DNA of 64,000 nt, from assembly GCA_031385005.1 (NCBI GenBank), contig JANNBB010000045.1, positions 1 to 64,000 of the forward strand, read 5' to 3'. Within the stretch, counting starts at the first letter, position 1. The number at the start of each line of letters is the position of its first letter. The translations under genes were made by a program, and so were the position numbers. The notes under the pieces are model-generated. The model did not search any database and was not told the origin of the DNA. It worked only from the letters and a program-made list of their open reading frames with translations. Below, piece by piece: positions 45,477 to 54,763 of the stretch. The stretch comes from JADKIH01 sp031385005 (GTDB taxonomy: Bacteria; Bacteroidota; Bacteroidia; AKYH767-A; 2013-40CM-41-45).

Positions 45477-45561
45477 GGAGAGATGGCAGAGCGGTCGATT
45501 GCGGCGGTCTTGAAAACCGTTGAGGGTTAAACCTCCGGGGGTTCGAATCCCTCTCTCTCCG
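45477..45561 (+). tRNA. tRNA-Ser (TGA anticodon)
   Basis: An 85-nt class II tRNA. Acceptor GGAGAGA pairs with TCTCTCC; the anticodon arm GCGGT/ACCGT encloses loop CTTGAAA with anticodon TGA at 45511-45513; there is a long variable arm (GAGGGTTAAACCTC) and the T-arm GGGGG-TTCGAAT-CCCTC. Discriminator G, as expected for serine; CCA not encoded. Confidence 0.96.
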
Positions 45562-45715
45562 CTTCATTTAGAGCTTCGTGATTTATCACCAAGCTTTTTT
45601 TATGCCTATACTTTTCCAAAGCATACCTCCTGCTCTATTTCCATTTATAACTCCTTTCGAAAAAAGTAATTTTTCCGGAAAGCTCAAGTACCATTCCGGC
45701 TTTGAAAACTATCTA

Positions 45716-46897
45716 TCAGCTTTCCCTTTTTGTGGGCGTCCATACCCCGGACTTTATTCCATTTACAAAGCGGAAAAAACCTTTGAGTAATGCAAGATTC
45801 ATGTATGAAAAATAGGCAACAAAGCGGAGCAGACGAAGATGAATACCCATTTTTCCTAAAACGGAATCAAAAATTGGCGCGGATAAAAGAAACAACTCAC
45901 CGGCTAATAAAAATAAAAATATTTGACTGTAAAAAGAAAGAATAATGAGAGATAAGACAGTTATCAGAATAAGAAATGGCGTAATCCATCGCAGAAATTT
46001 ATGGCTGATAAAACAGAAACCTTCCGGAGTAAAAGGTCGGAATAAAAGATAACGAAATGCCGAAAGATTTTGAAAATTACCTGCAGAAATCCGGGCTTTG
46101 CGTTTGTATTCCTGAAGGATGTCATTGGACACATCTTCATAACAGATTGCATCCAGATCGTTTATGCAATGGTATTTTTTCTCCAATACCTTCATGGAAA
46201 GATAAAAATCATCCACTAAAAATCCGGCAGGTATAGGAGAAAATAATTTTTTTCGCATGGCAAAGCAACCGCCAAAAGGTCCCATCATGGTTCCCCACAA
46301 TTTACCTTCTCTGTACTTGATGAGATTCTCTCTTTCAATGTAGCTTTTTTCCTGAATGGAAATACCGTCTTTCTTCAATCCAATATTCAAAATATTGGCA
46401 CCAACAAGTCCGACCTTCGGATTTCTGAATTGTTTTATCAATCGTGTTAGCATTTCCTTTTCAAACATCACATTGGCATCTGTGAGAACAACCAGCTCAT
46501 GACGAGCAAGGGCAAAAAGGTCGTTAATAACAGCTGGCTTACCCCGCCTTTCATTGTATACGACAAGTTTAATAAATGAATGTTTCTGTTCAAACATCTT
46601 CACTATTTCATGAGTTGCATCATCCGAAGCATCGGAACCGACCAGCACTTCGATTTTATCTTTCGGATAATTTAAGTTAACAATGCTTTTTAACTTTTCT
46701 TCTATAACACTTTCTTCATTGTATGCAGAGATGAGAATAGAAACTGCTTCGAATCCCATGTTTCCTTCTGTCATAAGTGGTATCTTCTTGCGCTTGGCAG
46801 ATAAGCGCGAAAGAATCAGTGGGAAAACCACATAAGCGTAACAGATCAAAAAAGATGCAATTGAAAAGAGTATTAAAAAAAGAATATAGGTAGTCAT
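45716..46897 (-). CDS. Membrane glycosyltransferase, family 2
   Basis: A 393-residue processive-type GT2 enzyme. I use the ATG at 46897 (MTTYILFLILFSIASFLICYAYVVF), which opens with a membrane helix; a TTG four codons earlier overlaps a -7-like element. The GT-A core shows VSILISAYNEESVIEEKL, VLVGSDASDDATHEIV, LVVLTDANVMFEKEML (DxD-like), GFLVDDFYLSMKV and the acceptor-site EYKRKARISAGNF in place of QxxRW. Two or three membrane helices follow at the C-terminus. Similar to hyaluronan/chitin-type synthases and lipid-linked GTs; product unknown. Confidence 0.87.
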   Translation of the reverse strand: MTTYILFLILFSIASFLICYAYVVFPLILSRLSAKRKKIPLMTEGNMGFEAVSILISAYNEESVIEEKLKSIVNLNYPKDKIEVLVGSDASDDATHEIVKMFEQKHSFIKLVVYNERRGKPAVINDLFALARHELVVLTDANVMFEKEMLTRLIKQFRNPKVGLVGANILNIGLKKDGISIQEKSYIERENLIKYREGKLWGTMMGPFGGCFAMRKKLFSPIPAGFLVDDFYLSMKVLEKKYHCINDLDAICYEDVSNDILQEYKRKARISAGNFQNLSAFRYLLFRPFTPEGFCFISHKFLRWITPFLILITVLSLIILSFYSQIFLFLLAGELFLLSAPIFDSVLGKMGIHLRLLRFVAYFSYMNLALLKGFFRFVNGIKSGVWTPTKRES

Positions 46898-46906
46898 GCA
46901 GTGAGT

Positions 46907-46914
46907 CAAAAATA
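46907..46914 (-). promoter_or_regulatory. -7 element of the membrane glycosyltransferase gene
   Basis: On the minus strand TATTTTTG, an exact TAnnTTTG, 9 bp before the chosen ATG. The -33 TTG is missing. The short distance would give an almost leaderless mRNA. Confidence 0.35.
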
Positions 46915-47067
46915 GGCATTCATTTTTATCCTGAAAACCTTTCTTTTCTATACTGAAAGTCTCTTATTATCATAGAATTGTTAAATAACTATCGAATGGC
47001 CTTCAACATTATGGGAGCCATTTTTTTTTGTAACTTTAAAAACAAAACAAAAAAGCTCTACAATCGA

Positions 47068-48495
47068 ATGAAAAAAGTTCTTTTTTTGATTATGCTTTCA
47101 GCCGTTAGCGTACTCAAGGCAGATAATCTTTCGGGATATTTCTCCTTTTGCTACTTCGACCTTCCGGGGAAAACACCTTATCTGGAAACATATTTAAACG
47201 TCATAGGAAATACCATAAATCCGGTTGTTTCCGAAAATGGAAAGATAAAAGGACAAGTAGAGGTGCAACTGATTATTCGATCGGCCGATAAGGTTGTTCA
47301 CTTCGATAAATACAATCTGAACAGTCCGGAAACAGACACGCAGCGATCAATACCTGACTTTATCGATCAGCAACGTATAAATCTGGAGAAAGGCACTTAC
47401 GACATTGAACTTTCTATACGCGACAAAAACAGTAATGCTCCGGCAAAGTCCCTCAAGCAACAGTTGAAAGTTGGCTTGCCTACCGATACAATCAGCATCT
47501 CAGATATTGAATTGGTGGAATCATTTACCAAAACGGAAGTTCAAAATAAGTTCACTAAAAACGGCTACGATATTGTTCCCTATGTAAATCCTTTTTATCC
47601 AAAAGAGAAAAACAGTCTGAAATTTTATGCAGAAATTTATCGGTCGGATATCACCCCTGCTGAAGAATATTTGGTGCGATATTATATCAGCAACAATGAA
47701 AACAACCGCCTATTAGACCAATATCTCGTCATCAAAAAACAATTGCCTCGAAATTTAAATGCAATCTTAGGCGAAATTCCTTTGGAAGATCTTTTCTCCG
47801 GCAACTACAATCTGAACATTGAAGTAAGAAATAAACAAAACAAACTGCTGGCTTATAAACAACTTTTTTTCCAACGCAGTAATATTCCGAGTAAGCCGCT
47901 TGTAACGGAAGACATTGCAGCCATTGATGTTACCAATACTTTTATCTCTTCTGTAAAAGAAAGAGATTCGCTCATCGAATACATCGACTGCCTTTACCCT
48001 ATTTCCACCGGACTTGAAGCGCAAACCGGTGAAAGTCAGATTCTGGAATCCGATATTCGTTCCATGCAACAATATCTCTACTATTTTTGGTCAAGGCGAA
48101 ATCCGGAAGATCCCGGTAAAGCCTGGGCAGAATACAGGCAGGAAGTTTTGAAGGTCAACAACTCCTATGGAACCCAGATTAAGAAAGGTTATGAAACAGA
48201 CAGAGGTCGTGTTTATTTGCAATACGGCGCCCCCAATATCATTTCAGACAGCAAGGATGAACCGGCGGCCTATCCCTATGAAGTCTGGCAGTATTATAAA
48301 GTAAAAAACCAAAGCAATCGTAAATTTGTTTTTTATGCCATAGAGCGTTCGTTGAATGATTACAAATTGTTACATTCCGATGCGATTGGAGAAATATATC
48401 AGGCCAACTGGCAATTGAAATTGTATGAGCGCACTCAAAAGTTCGGATCGGATTTTGAACAGGTTACACCGGCCATTATTTATGGAGGTAAATAA
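47068..48495 (+). CDS. GWxTD domain-containing protein
   Basis: A secreted 475-residue protein. The ATG at 47068 begins a signal peptide (MKKVLFLIMLSAVSVLKA); the upstream TTG adds 30 unneeded residues. Residues 20-330 are beta-rich with no known motif. Residues about 365-470 form the GWxTD-type domain: YYFWSRRNPEDPGKAWAEYR, then KKGYETDRGRVYLQYGAPN (here GYETD instead of GWxTD) and the C-terminal EVWQYYKV. The domain is widespread in Bacteroidota and Acidobacteriota with unknown function. It lies between two glycosyltransferase genes, which may hint at an envelope role. Confidence 0.8.
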   Translation: MKKVLFLIMLSAVSVLKADNLSGYFSFCYFDLPGKTPYLETYLNVIGNTINPVVSENGKIKGQVEVQLIIRSADKVVHFDKYNLNSPETDTQRSIPDFIDQQRINLEKGTYDIELSIRDKNSNAPAKSLKQQLKVGLPTDTISISDIELVESFTKTEVQNKFTKNGYDIVPYVNPFYPKEKNSLKFYAEIYRSDITPAEEYLVRYYISNNENNRLLDQYLVIKKQLPRNLNAILGEIPLEDLFSGNYNLNIEVRNKQNKLLAYKQLFFQRSNIPSKPLVTEDIAAIDVTNTFISSVKERDSLIEYIDCLYPISTGLEAQTGESQILESDIRSMQQYLYYFWSRRNPEDPGKAWAEYRQEVLKVNNSYGTQIKKGYETDRGRVYLQYGAPNIISDSKDEPAAYPYEVWQYYKVKNQSNRKFVFYAIERSLNDYKLLHSDAIGEIYQANWQLKLYERTQKFGSDFEQVTPAIIYGGK

Positions 48496-48636
48496 AACAG
48501 AAGATAATTTTTCGAATCCTCACTGATACTTTAATCTGTGTTAAAAGATTACAATTATTTTTCGTTCATAAACTTCGATCAAAAAATGCAAAACTAAGCA
48601 TGTGATAGTTACCTTTACTGCTTGCAATTTTAACTG

Positions 48637-49677
48637 ATGCCTTTACGTACAGCGGTTGTTATCTTAAACTGGAACACCCGGAATTTTCTTGAATTATTTT
48701 TACCTGATGTGATTAAATTCAGTTCAGGTATTGCCGATATTATTGTTGCCGACAATGCGTCGACAGACGACTCTGTGAGTTTCCTTCAAAATAATTTTCC
48801 GCAAGTTCGAATTATTCAAAACGAAAAAAATGACGGTTATACAGGAGGGTACAATGAAGCGTTGGCAAAAGTAGATGCAGAATATTTTGTGCTGCTGAAT
48901 AGCGATGTCAGAGTCACCGAACACTGGCTTGAACCACTCATTGAATTGATGGATAAAAACAAGGAAGCGGGTGCTTGTCAGCCCAAATTGCTGGCCTATG
49001 ACTCACCTGATACCTTCGAATATGCAGGCGCTGCCGGTGGTTTTATCGACAAATTCGGCTACCCTTTCTGCCGGGGACGTGTTTTTAATTCGCTTGAAAA
49101 GGACAACCAACAATACGATGATACAATCAGGACCTTTTGGGCAACGGGTGCTTGTATGTTTGTGAGGTCTTCCGCCTTTAAAAAACTGAATGGTTTCGAT
49201 CCTTTATTTTTCGCTCACATGGAAGAAATTGATTTATGTTGGCGCATGCAACTTACTGGTTATCAAATTTTTTATTGTCCGAATTCAGTAGTATATCACG
49301 TTGGCGGAGGTACACTTCCTAAGAGTAATCCCAGAAAAACCTATTACAATTTTCGAAATAATTTATTGCTTATTTTTAAAAACAGTCATCCATCCAAAAC
49401 AAAATCTATACTTCAAATTCGATTTTTTCTGGATGCACTGGCTTCAATAAAATTCCTTCTTTCGGGTGGAATCGGCGATTTCAAGGCAGTTTGGAGTGCG
49501 AGACGCGACTTCAATAAACTTAAAACCCACTATGAAAAAGGTGCTTCGAATGATTTTCTTAATACCGGGGAGGCAGAATTTATGATTTACCCGAAAAGCA
49601 TTGTTTGGGATTATTATATTTGTGCAAGGAAAAAGTTCTCCTCTTTAAGCTGGAAACGCACGGAAATAAAGGGCTAG
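48637..49677 (+). CDS. Glycosyltransferase family 2 (rhamnosyltransferase-like)
   Basis: A soluble or peripheral 346-residue GT2 protein. Motifs: TAVVILNWNTRNFLELFLP, DIIVADNASTDDSVSFL, GYTGGYNEALAKV, YFVLLNSDVRVTEHWL (the D-x-D region), FWATGACMFVRSSAF, and LFFAHMEEIDLCWRMQLTGY with the catalytic-base-like ED-type pair. This pattern is that of WcaA/RfbN-like enzymes adding sugars to O-antigen, exopolysaccharide or glycoproteins. No membrane helices are obvious. The TPR hybrid kinase gene follows about 100 bp downstream, with its own start region. Confidence 0.88.
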   Translation: MPLRTAVVILNWNTRNFLELFLPDVIKFSSGIADIIVADNASTDDSVSFLQNNFPQVRIIQNEKNDGYTGGYNEALAKVDAEYFVLLNSDVRVTEHWLEPLIELMDKNKEAGACQPKLLAYDSPDTFEYAGAAGGFIDKFGYPFCRGRVFNSLEKDNQQYDDTIRTFWATGACMFVRSSAFKKLNGFDPLFFAHMEEIDLCWRMQLTGYQIFYCPNSVVYHVGGGTLPKSNPRKTYYNFRNNLLLIFKNSHPSKTKSILQIRFFLDALASIKFLLSGGIGDFKAVWSARRDFNKLKTHYEKGASNDFLNTGEAEFMIYPKSIVWDYYICARKKFSSLSWKRTEIKG

Positions 49678-49784
49678 AATCTATCTGTAAGAAAACACGA
49701 ATTATTCATTAAACTTTTTTGTCCCTGCAACTTATAATACTATTAAAATATCCGTCTCCTTTTTTCGGATTATGAAAATCATTT

Positions 49785-52376
49785 ATGGGTTCTGAAAGTG
49801 TAGAAATATTAATACAACGTGCGCAGGTTCTGAGAAACAGAAATGTTTCCCAGTCGATGTCCTTATTGGATGATGCCTTAACGATTGCGCAGGAAATTGA
49901 TTACAAGTCGGGAATGGCTAAAATCATTCGCGACAAAGCAATCTGTTATCTTCAAATGAAACAGTACAAGCTTTCTCTTTCATCGTTTAACGAAGCGATT
50001 CATTTCTTTGTTGATCTCGATGATAAAGAAGGACAACTGGATTGTTTAAATGAAATCAATTCGATCTATTTCAAACTCGGTGATTTTCCAAGTTGTTTGA
50101 CATATATTCTGAAGAGTTTGAAAATAAATACGGCTATGGGAGATTCGGAAGGAATTGCCCGTAACTACAATGAGATTGGAAAACTGTATGTCTATCTTAA
50201 AGAATATTCAAATGCAATTGAATACTTTAAAAAAGCACTCAAGATTTTTGAAGGATTAAAGAATAAGAATCAGCTGGTGAACTCCTGCTATTTACTCGGG
50301 AATGCTTACAACTGGATGGACGATTTCGATAAGGCCTTGTATTATTTACTGCGCGCCTCCAATTCCATCGAACAATTGGAAGATATTGATACAAAAGCAA
50401 AGACCTATTGCAGTCTGGCTATTTTATATAATAAGTCGCAGGAATTTGATAAGTCTTTGGGCTATTTCAACGAAGCATTATCCATTTCAAAAGATCAGGC
50501 CTCTCCTTTAGTAAAGGCGCAGATTAAAAAAAGTTTGGGTAAGTTGTACATCGATTTAACTCAATACGACAAAGCCATTGATGTTTTAAAAAGCGCCTTG
50601 ACTGTTGCTCATTCACACCCTTTAGAATCACAGACTGCCCAAATTCATAAGTTCCTGGCAAAAGCATACGAAAGCATTGGCGAGTTAAGTAATGCATACG
50701 ATCACTATAAAATTTACAGCAAACTGGAGAAAGAAATTATTTCAGAAGAAGTGAATTTAAAAACAAAGGCACTTCACATTAAATATGATCTGGAAGAATT
50801 AAAAAAACAAAAGGAGATTGCTGAACTTTCGGATAAACTAAAAGAACAATTTTTAGCGAATGTCAGTCATGAAATCCGTACACCGATGAATGGTGTATTG
50901 GGAATGGCGCATTTGCTGAACAAAACGAATCCTACCAAAGAACAGGAAGAATATATTGAAGCCATTAAGTTATCAGCGAATAATTTAATGTCCATCATCA
51001 ACGACATATTAGATTTTTCGAAAATCAATGCCGGGAAAATTGAATTCAATGAAAATCCATTTAATGTAAGAGATTTAGTAAAAGGCGTATTGCAGATTCT
51101 GCAGATGAAAGCCGATGAGAAAAAGATTCAGATCGGATGTACGGTGGATTATCGCATTAAAGAAAACATGATTGGTGATCCAATCCGTTTGAGCCAGATT
51201 CTTACGAATCTTTTAGGAAATGCAATTAAGTTCACTGAAAAAGGAAACGTAACACTAGACATCAAATTACTGGATGTGAAAGACAGCGTTATGAAGATCC
51301 GCATGCGTGTTACCGATTCCGGTATTGGAATTCCTGAAAACAAACTACAACGTATTTTCGAAAGCTTCGAACAAGCAGATAATAATAAACGCCGTTTTGA
51401 AGGAACAGGTCTGGGACTGACAATTGTAAAACAATTGGTAGAACTTCAGGGAGGAACCGTTTCGGTAAAGAGTAAGGTCAATGAAGGTTCTGAGTTTACG
51501 GTTGACATGACATTCCGAGTGGGCAAAGCTTCGCCTGCCATAGAAGTTCAACTTCCAACGGAGTTTATTGAGCCGCAAAACTATTTACACGTTCGCGTGC
51601 TGATTGTGGAAGACAATAAAGTAAATCAGTTGTTGCTGAAAAACATGTTGCGGAAATTAGGATTCGAACAAGCAGATACGGCGGAGAACGGTCGCAAGGC
51701 ACTTGAGTTTCTGAACAATCACGAATACGACATGGTGCTCATGGATATTCAGATGCCTGAAATGGATGGCTATGAAATTACTCGTGAAATACGATCACGG
51801 GTTCGTATTGAAAACAGAACGATACCTGTAATTGCTATTACTGCGGATGCATCTGAGAAAGAAAAAATAAAAGCCAAAGAAGCGGGGATGAATGATTACG
51901 TCATCAAACCCTATACACCTGAAGAACTCTACTTCACGCTTGTTAAATATGTGAAGGCCGCTGAAAATGGCTCCACCAAAAAAATAAAAAACGGACAAGT
52001 ACCTCCTCGCTACAAAGAAGCAGGAATGGGACTGGAGCATTTAGAAAAATATACAGGTGGAGACTCTGAACTCACTATTCAGTTGATTGAAATATTTTTG
52101 AAGCAAGTACCGGAAGCAATACAGAAACTAAATAAATCGATTAGTGCGCAGGACTGGAAAGAAACACATGCTGTTGCACATAAGATCAAGTCGAGTGTTG
52201 CTATTTTCGAATTGAATGAATTGAAAAAATTAATTATCAATATCGAAGAATATGCACGCGACCGCGAACACCTGGATAAGATTGCTCCTGCCTTTTCCGC
52301 ATTCCGCGAAGGTACCCGTAAAGTTATCCGCAACCTGGAAGCTGAATTAAAGAAGCTGAAAAAGGAACCTGTATAA
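49785..52376 (+). CDS. TPR-containing hybrid histidine kinase with receiver and Hpt domains
   Basis: An 863-residue phosphorelay protein. Residues about 1-320 are tandem tetratricopeptide repeats (AIEYFKKALKIFEGL, KSLGYFNEALSI); a coiled coil at about 322-352 leads to the HisKA helix with the phospho-acceptor H362 in NVSHEIRTPMNG. The ATPase follows (N box NAIKFTEKG, G1 DSGIGIPENKL, G2 GTGLGLTIVKQL). A receiver domain has the phospho-acceptor D654 in VLMDIQMPEMDG, and an Hpt domain ends the protein with H799 in HAVAHKIKSS. There is no signal peptide or membrane helix, so it senses inside the cell, probably through TPR protein contacts. No partner response regulator is adjacent. Confidence 0.93.
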   Translation: MGSESVEILIQRAQVLRNRNVSQSMSLLDDALTIAQEIDYKSGMAKIIRDKAICYLQMKQYKLSLSSFNEAIHFFVDLDDKEGQLDCLNEINSIYFKLGDFPSCLTYILKSLKINTAMGDSEGIARNYNEIGKLYVYLKEYSNAIEYFKKALKIFEGLKNKNQLVNSCYLLGNAYNWMDDFDKALYYLLRASNSIEQLEDIDTKAKTYCSLAILYNKSQEFDKSLGYFNEALSISKDQASPLVKAQIKKSLGKLYIDLTQYDKAIDVLKSALTVAHSHPLESQTAQIHKFLAKAYESIGELSNAYDHYKIYSKLEKEIISEEVNLKTKALHIKYDLEELKKQKEIAELSDKLKEQFLANVSHEIRTPMNGVLGMAHLLNKTNPTKEQEEYIEAIKLSANNLMSIINDILDFSKINAGKIEFNENPFNVRDLVKGVLQILQMKADEKKIQIGCTVDYRIKENMIGDPIRLSQILTNLLGNAIKFTEKGNVTLDIKLLDVKDSVMKIRMRVTDSGIGIPENKLQRIFESFEQADNNKRRFEGTGLGLTIVKQLVELQGGTVSVKSKVNEGSEFTVDMTFRVGKASPAIEVQLPTEFIEPQNYLHVRVLIVEDNKVNQLLLKNMLRKLGFEQADTAENGRKALEFLNNHEYDMVLMDIQMPEMDGYEITREIRSRVRIENRTIPVIAITADASEKEKIKAKEAGMNDYVIKPYTPEELYFTLVKYVKAAENGSTKKIKNGQVPPRYKEAGMGLEHLEKYTGGDSELTIQLIEIFLKQVPEAIQKLNKSISAQDWKETHAVAHKIKSSVAIFELNELKKLIINIEEYARDREHLDKIAPAFSAFREGTRKVIRNLEAELKKLKKEPV

Positions 52377-52415
52377 GGATTTTTAAAAAAATCTAATATT
52401 CACAAAATTATAACT

Positions 52416-52443
52416 GCCGCCTAAAATGGGTGGCTTTTTTTTT
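52416..52443 (+). terminator. Terminator after the hybrid kinase
   Basis: Stem GCCGCC (52416-52421) / GGTGGC (52429-52434) with one G-T pair, 7-nt loop, then nine T. It sits between convergent genes. Confidence 0.75.
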
Positions 52444-52475
52444 GGAAAAAAAATCTTTGATGCTACAAAAAGATA

Positions 52476-53390
52476 TTACTCAACCTTAAAACTATCCCCT
52501 TCAATAGCCAATGTCGTATCGGGAAAAACCGCTCTTGCTTCTTCTAAAAGCGGATACAAATTTTTATAGCGCGCGGAAAAATGTCCGATGATCAATCGTT
52601 TGGCATTCGCTTTTTTTGCAACAGTGGCAGCTTGCTCGGCTGTAGAATGAAACGTCTCAAAAGCGCGCGCTGTCTTATCACTCAAAAAAGTTGCTTCATG
52701 ATAGAGCAGGTTGACATTTTTAACTGCTAAAATCGTATTTTCTTCATAAAGTGTATCGGAACAAAAGGCATAAGACCTTGGGGCTTTCGGTTCTAAGGTT
52801 AGTTCAGCATTGGGAATTACTTTTCCTTCAGGTGAAATATAATCTTTTCCATTTTTGAGATCGAAGTATGAAGCGACAGGAATATTGAATTTATTTAATT
52901 GATCCTTCTTCAATTTACGTTGCGCCATTTTTTCGGAAAACAAAAATCCGGAACAGGGTATCCGGTGGTTTAGCTTAATCGTTTTCACTTCCATGCCTTC
53001 ATCCGAATAAATAATTCCGGGTTCTGCATGATTCAGAAAATGGTAATGAATTGGATAGCGTAGATTGGTTTCAGAATATTTTAATTGAATATCGACAATC
53101 TCTTTTAAGGGTTCGGGGCAATACACATGGAGTTCTGAAGTTCTGCCTTGCAAATGCATTGTTGACATTAAGCCGACTAATCCGAGATAATGATCGCCAT
53201 GCAAATGAGAAATAAAAATATGATTGATGCGATGAAATTTGATTCGGTAACGGTTCAGTTGAATGAGTGTTCCTTCACCACAATCAATGAGAAATAAACG
53301 TTCATTAATGTTAAGAACCTGAGCAGTAGGATGACGTTGATAAATAGGAGTTGCAGAACTACTGCCTAAAATAGTAACCTCAAAAATCAT
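52476..53390 (-). CDS. rnz: Ribonuclease Z
   Basis: A metallo-beta-lactamase-fold endonuclease that trims tRNA 3' ends. The 304-residue protein begins MIFEVTILGSSSATPIYQRHPTAQVL and has the zinc motif HLHGDHYLGLVGL (HxHxDH). Other elements include the exosite region, RSYAFCSDTLYEENTIL, YHEATFLSD and the C-terminal IGHFSARY. The length is typical of the short bacterial form. Its ATG overlaps the stop of the upstream T9SS gene by one base (TAATG), so it is translationally coupled. Neither tRNA in the window encodes a complete CCA, consistent with a need for RNase Z. Confidence 0.95.
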   Translation of the reverse strand: MIFEVTILGSSSATPIYQRHPTAQVLNINERLFLIDCGEGTLIQLNRYRIKFHRINHIFISHLHGDHYLGLVGLMSTMHLQGRTSELHVYCPEPLKEIVDIQLKYSETNLRYPIHYHFLNHAEPGIIYSDEGMEVKTIKLNHRIPCSGFLFSEKMAQRKLKKDQLNKFNIPVASYFDLKNGKDYISPEGKVIPNAELTLEPKAPRSYAFCSDTLYEENTILAVKNVNLLYHEATFLSDKTARAFETFHSTAEQAATVAKKANAKRLIIGHFSARYKNLYPLLEEARAVFPDTTLAIEGDSFKVE

Positions 53391-54148
53391 TAGTTGTCAG
53401 AAACGATCATCCTTTTTGTGAAGGTATGTACTCCGTCAGAAATGGAGTAAATATAAATTCCCGCTTGGAGATTGCGCACATCAACAATAAAATTTGATTT
53501 CCCTTTTTGGAAAAACTGGTTCTGAGAAAAAACTTTTTTTCCGATCAAATTAGAAATTTTGAGTTCAAGCATTTCGGGATGTGCAAGTGTAACCGGAAAA
53601 GTAGCGATAGATTTTGATGGATTTGGATTATTTTGACCAACAGAAAAACTTCCATTCTCAATTCCTGCAAATCCTACCTGAGGATCAATAACAAGTGAAT
53701 AAGCAGTATAATCTACCGGAACAACCTGCGGAATTGTCAATGCCGTTACATAAGCGGAAACATGAACGACTAATGGATAAACTCCGGCTGAAGTCGGATT
53801 TCCACTAAGAGTTAGACAAGCATCTGAACCACCGGGAAAACTACATGTTGCAGGTGTGCAAGTATATGTAAATCCGGCAGGCAATCCGGAAACACCGGTC
53901 ATAACGATTGAATCAAAATGAGCAGTGTATTGAAAACCCGTAACCGGGTCTGTAATTAACGAATCCAACTGTACCTTTACCTGCATGACGGTAGAATAAG
54001 GCAAACCGGCCGTTCCATGCGGAAGATCTGTAGCACTATCCGGATAAATACCCGGATCATTGTGCGTGATTGAAGTGTCAGGAATACACTGGCTCTTAAC
54101 AACAGTGCAGGCAAGTAAAAAGGAAAGGAGGATCGTAAAAATTTTCAT
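53390..54148 (-). CDS. T9SS type A sorting-domain protein
   Basis: A small secreted protein of 252 residues. Signal peptide MKIFTILLSFLLACTVVKSQ; a cysteine-rich beta domain at about 20-165 (IPDTSITHNDPGIYPDSATDL, AGLPYSTVMQVKVQLD, SGLPAGFTYTCTPATCSFPGGSDACLTLSG) that resembles the putative-Ig/BACON-like domains found before sorting tails; and a Por secretion tail at about 175-252 (QNNPNPSKSIATFPVTL, LQAGIYIYSI, RMIVSDN). It is the middle gene of a tight STAS-T9SS-rnz operon, with 2 bp before it and a 1-bp overlap after it. Function unknown. Confidence 0.88.
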   Translation of the reverse strand: MKIFTILLSFLLACTVVKSQCIPDTSITHNDPGIYPDSATDLPHGTAGLPYSTVMQVKVQLDSLITDPVTGFQYTAHFDSIVMTGVSGLPAGFTYTCTPATCSFPGGSDACLTLSGNPTSAGVYPLVVHVSAYVTALTIPQVVPVDYTAYSLVIDPQVGFAGIENGSFSVGQNNPNPSKSIATFPVTLAHPEMLELKISNLIGKKVFSQNQFFQKGKSNFIVDVRNLQAGIYIYSISDGVHTFTKRMIVSDN

Positions 54149-54150
54149 GG

Positions 54151-54522
54151 TTATTCTTTATGCATTTGTTTTTCAACTTCCTCCATGAAAATCAAGTCGA
54201 TTGCTTCATTGTTTGTAGGAAGCTGTATTAACATGGTATCCAATTGAGAAATTGATATTAATTTTTTCACGTGTTCCTGAACTCCGGTAAGAACAAATGT
54301 ACCGTTGTTATCTCTGCACGTTCTGTAAGCAACTAAAATAGCGCTTAATCCGGAGGAATCACAATATTGTACTTCGCTCATGTCGAAAATCATATTCTTG
54401 AATGTCTCATGATGCAAAATGACTATCTCCGCCTTCAACTCCGGCGCTACTTGAGAAGTCAGTTTGGGTTCTTTTATGCATATAAGAGCATACTTTTCCT
54501 GTTTGTCTATTGTTAAGTTCAT
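54151..54522 (-). CDS. STAS domain protein (anti-sigma factor antagonist-like)
   Basis: A single-domain 123-residue STAS protein. The SpoIIAA-type phosphorylation motif appears as MSEVQYCDSSGLSAILVAYR at about 57-76, where the serine of DSSG is the residue phosphorylated by cognate kinases in the family. The protein may therefore work in partner switching, but no anti-sigma kinase (HPK/RsbW type) or PP2C phosphatase gene is nearby. First gene of the operon STAS-T9SS-rnz, a combination I believe recurs in Bacteroidota. Confidence 0.88.
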   Translation of the reverse strand: MNLTIDKQEKYALICIKEPKLTSQVAPELKAEIVILHHETFKNMIFDMSEVQYCDSSGLSAILVAYRTCRDNNGTFVLTGVQEHVKKLISISQLDTMLIQLPTNNEAIDLIFMEEVEKQMHKE

Positions 54523-54763
54523 AGATTAAGTATTTTTTCAAAAATACGACAATTTTAGCATATACCCTCATGCAGGTCATTAATTTTCAACAGGTAAAAG
54601 ATGCGAAATTGTTAATATAAAATTGTCACGAAAGTCTAAAACCTTTTGATTTTCCCGAGTCCTGAACTATAAATTATTGCTCACCTCCTATTCTAAATAC
54701 ATGGATGTTTTTAAAATATTGTCTATATTATAATCAAATTAATTGACTGTAATACGACCTTAT

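Noticed and set aside
45578..45790. 70-codon frame after tRNA-Ser
   Set aside because: Overlaps the end of the glycosyltransferase gene on the other strand and has no recognisable features.
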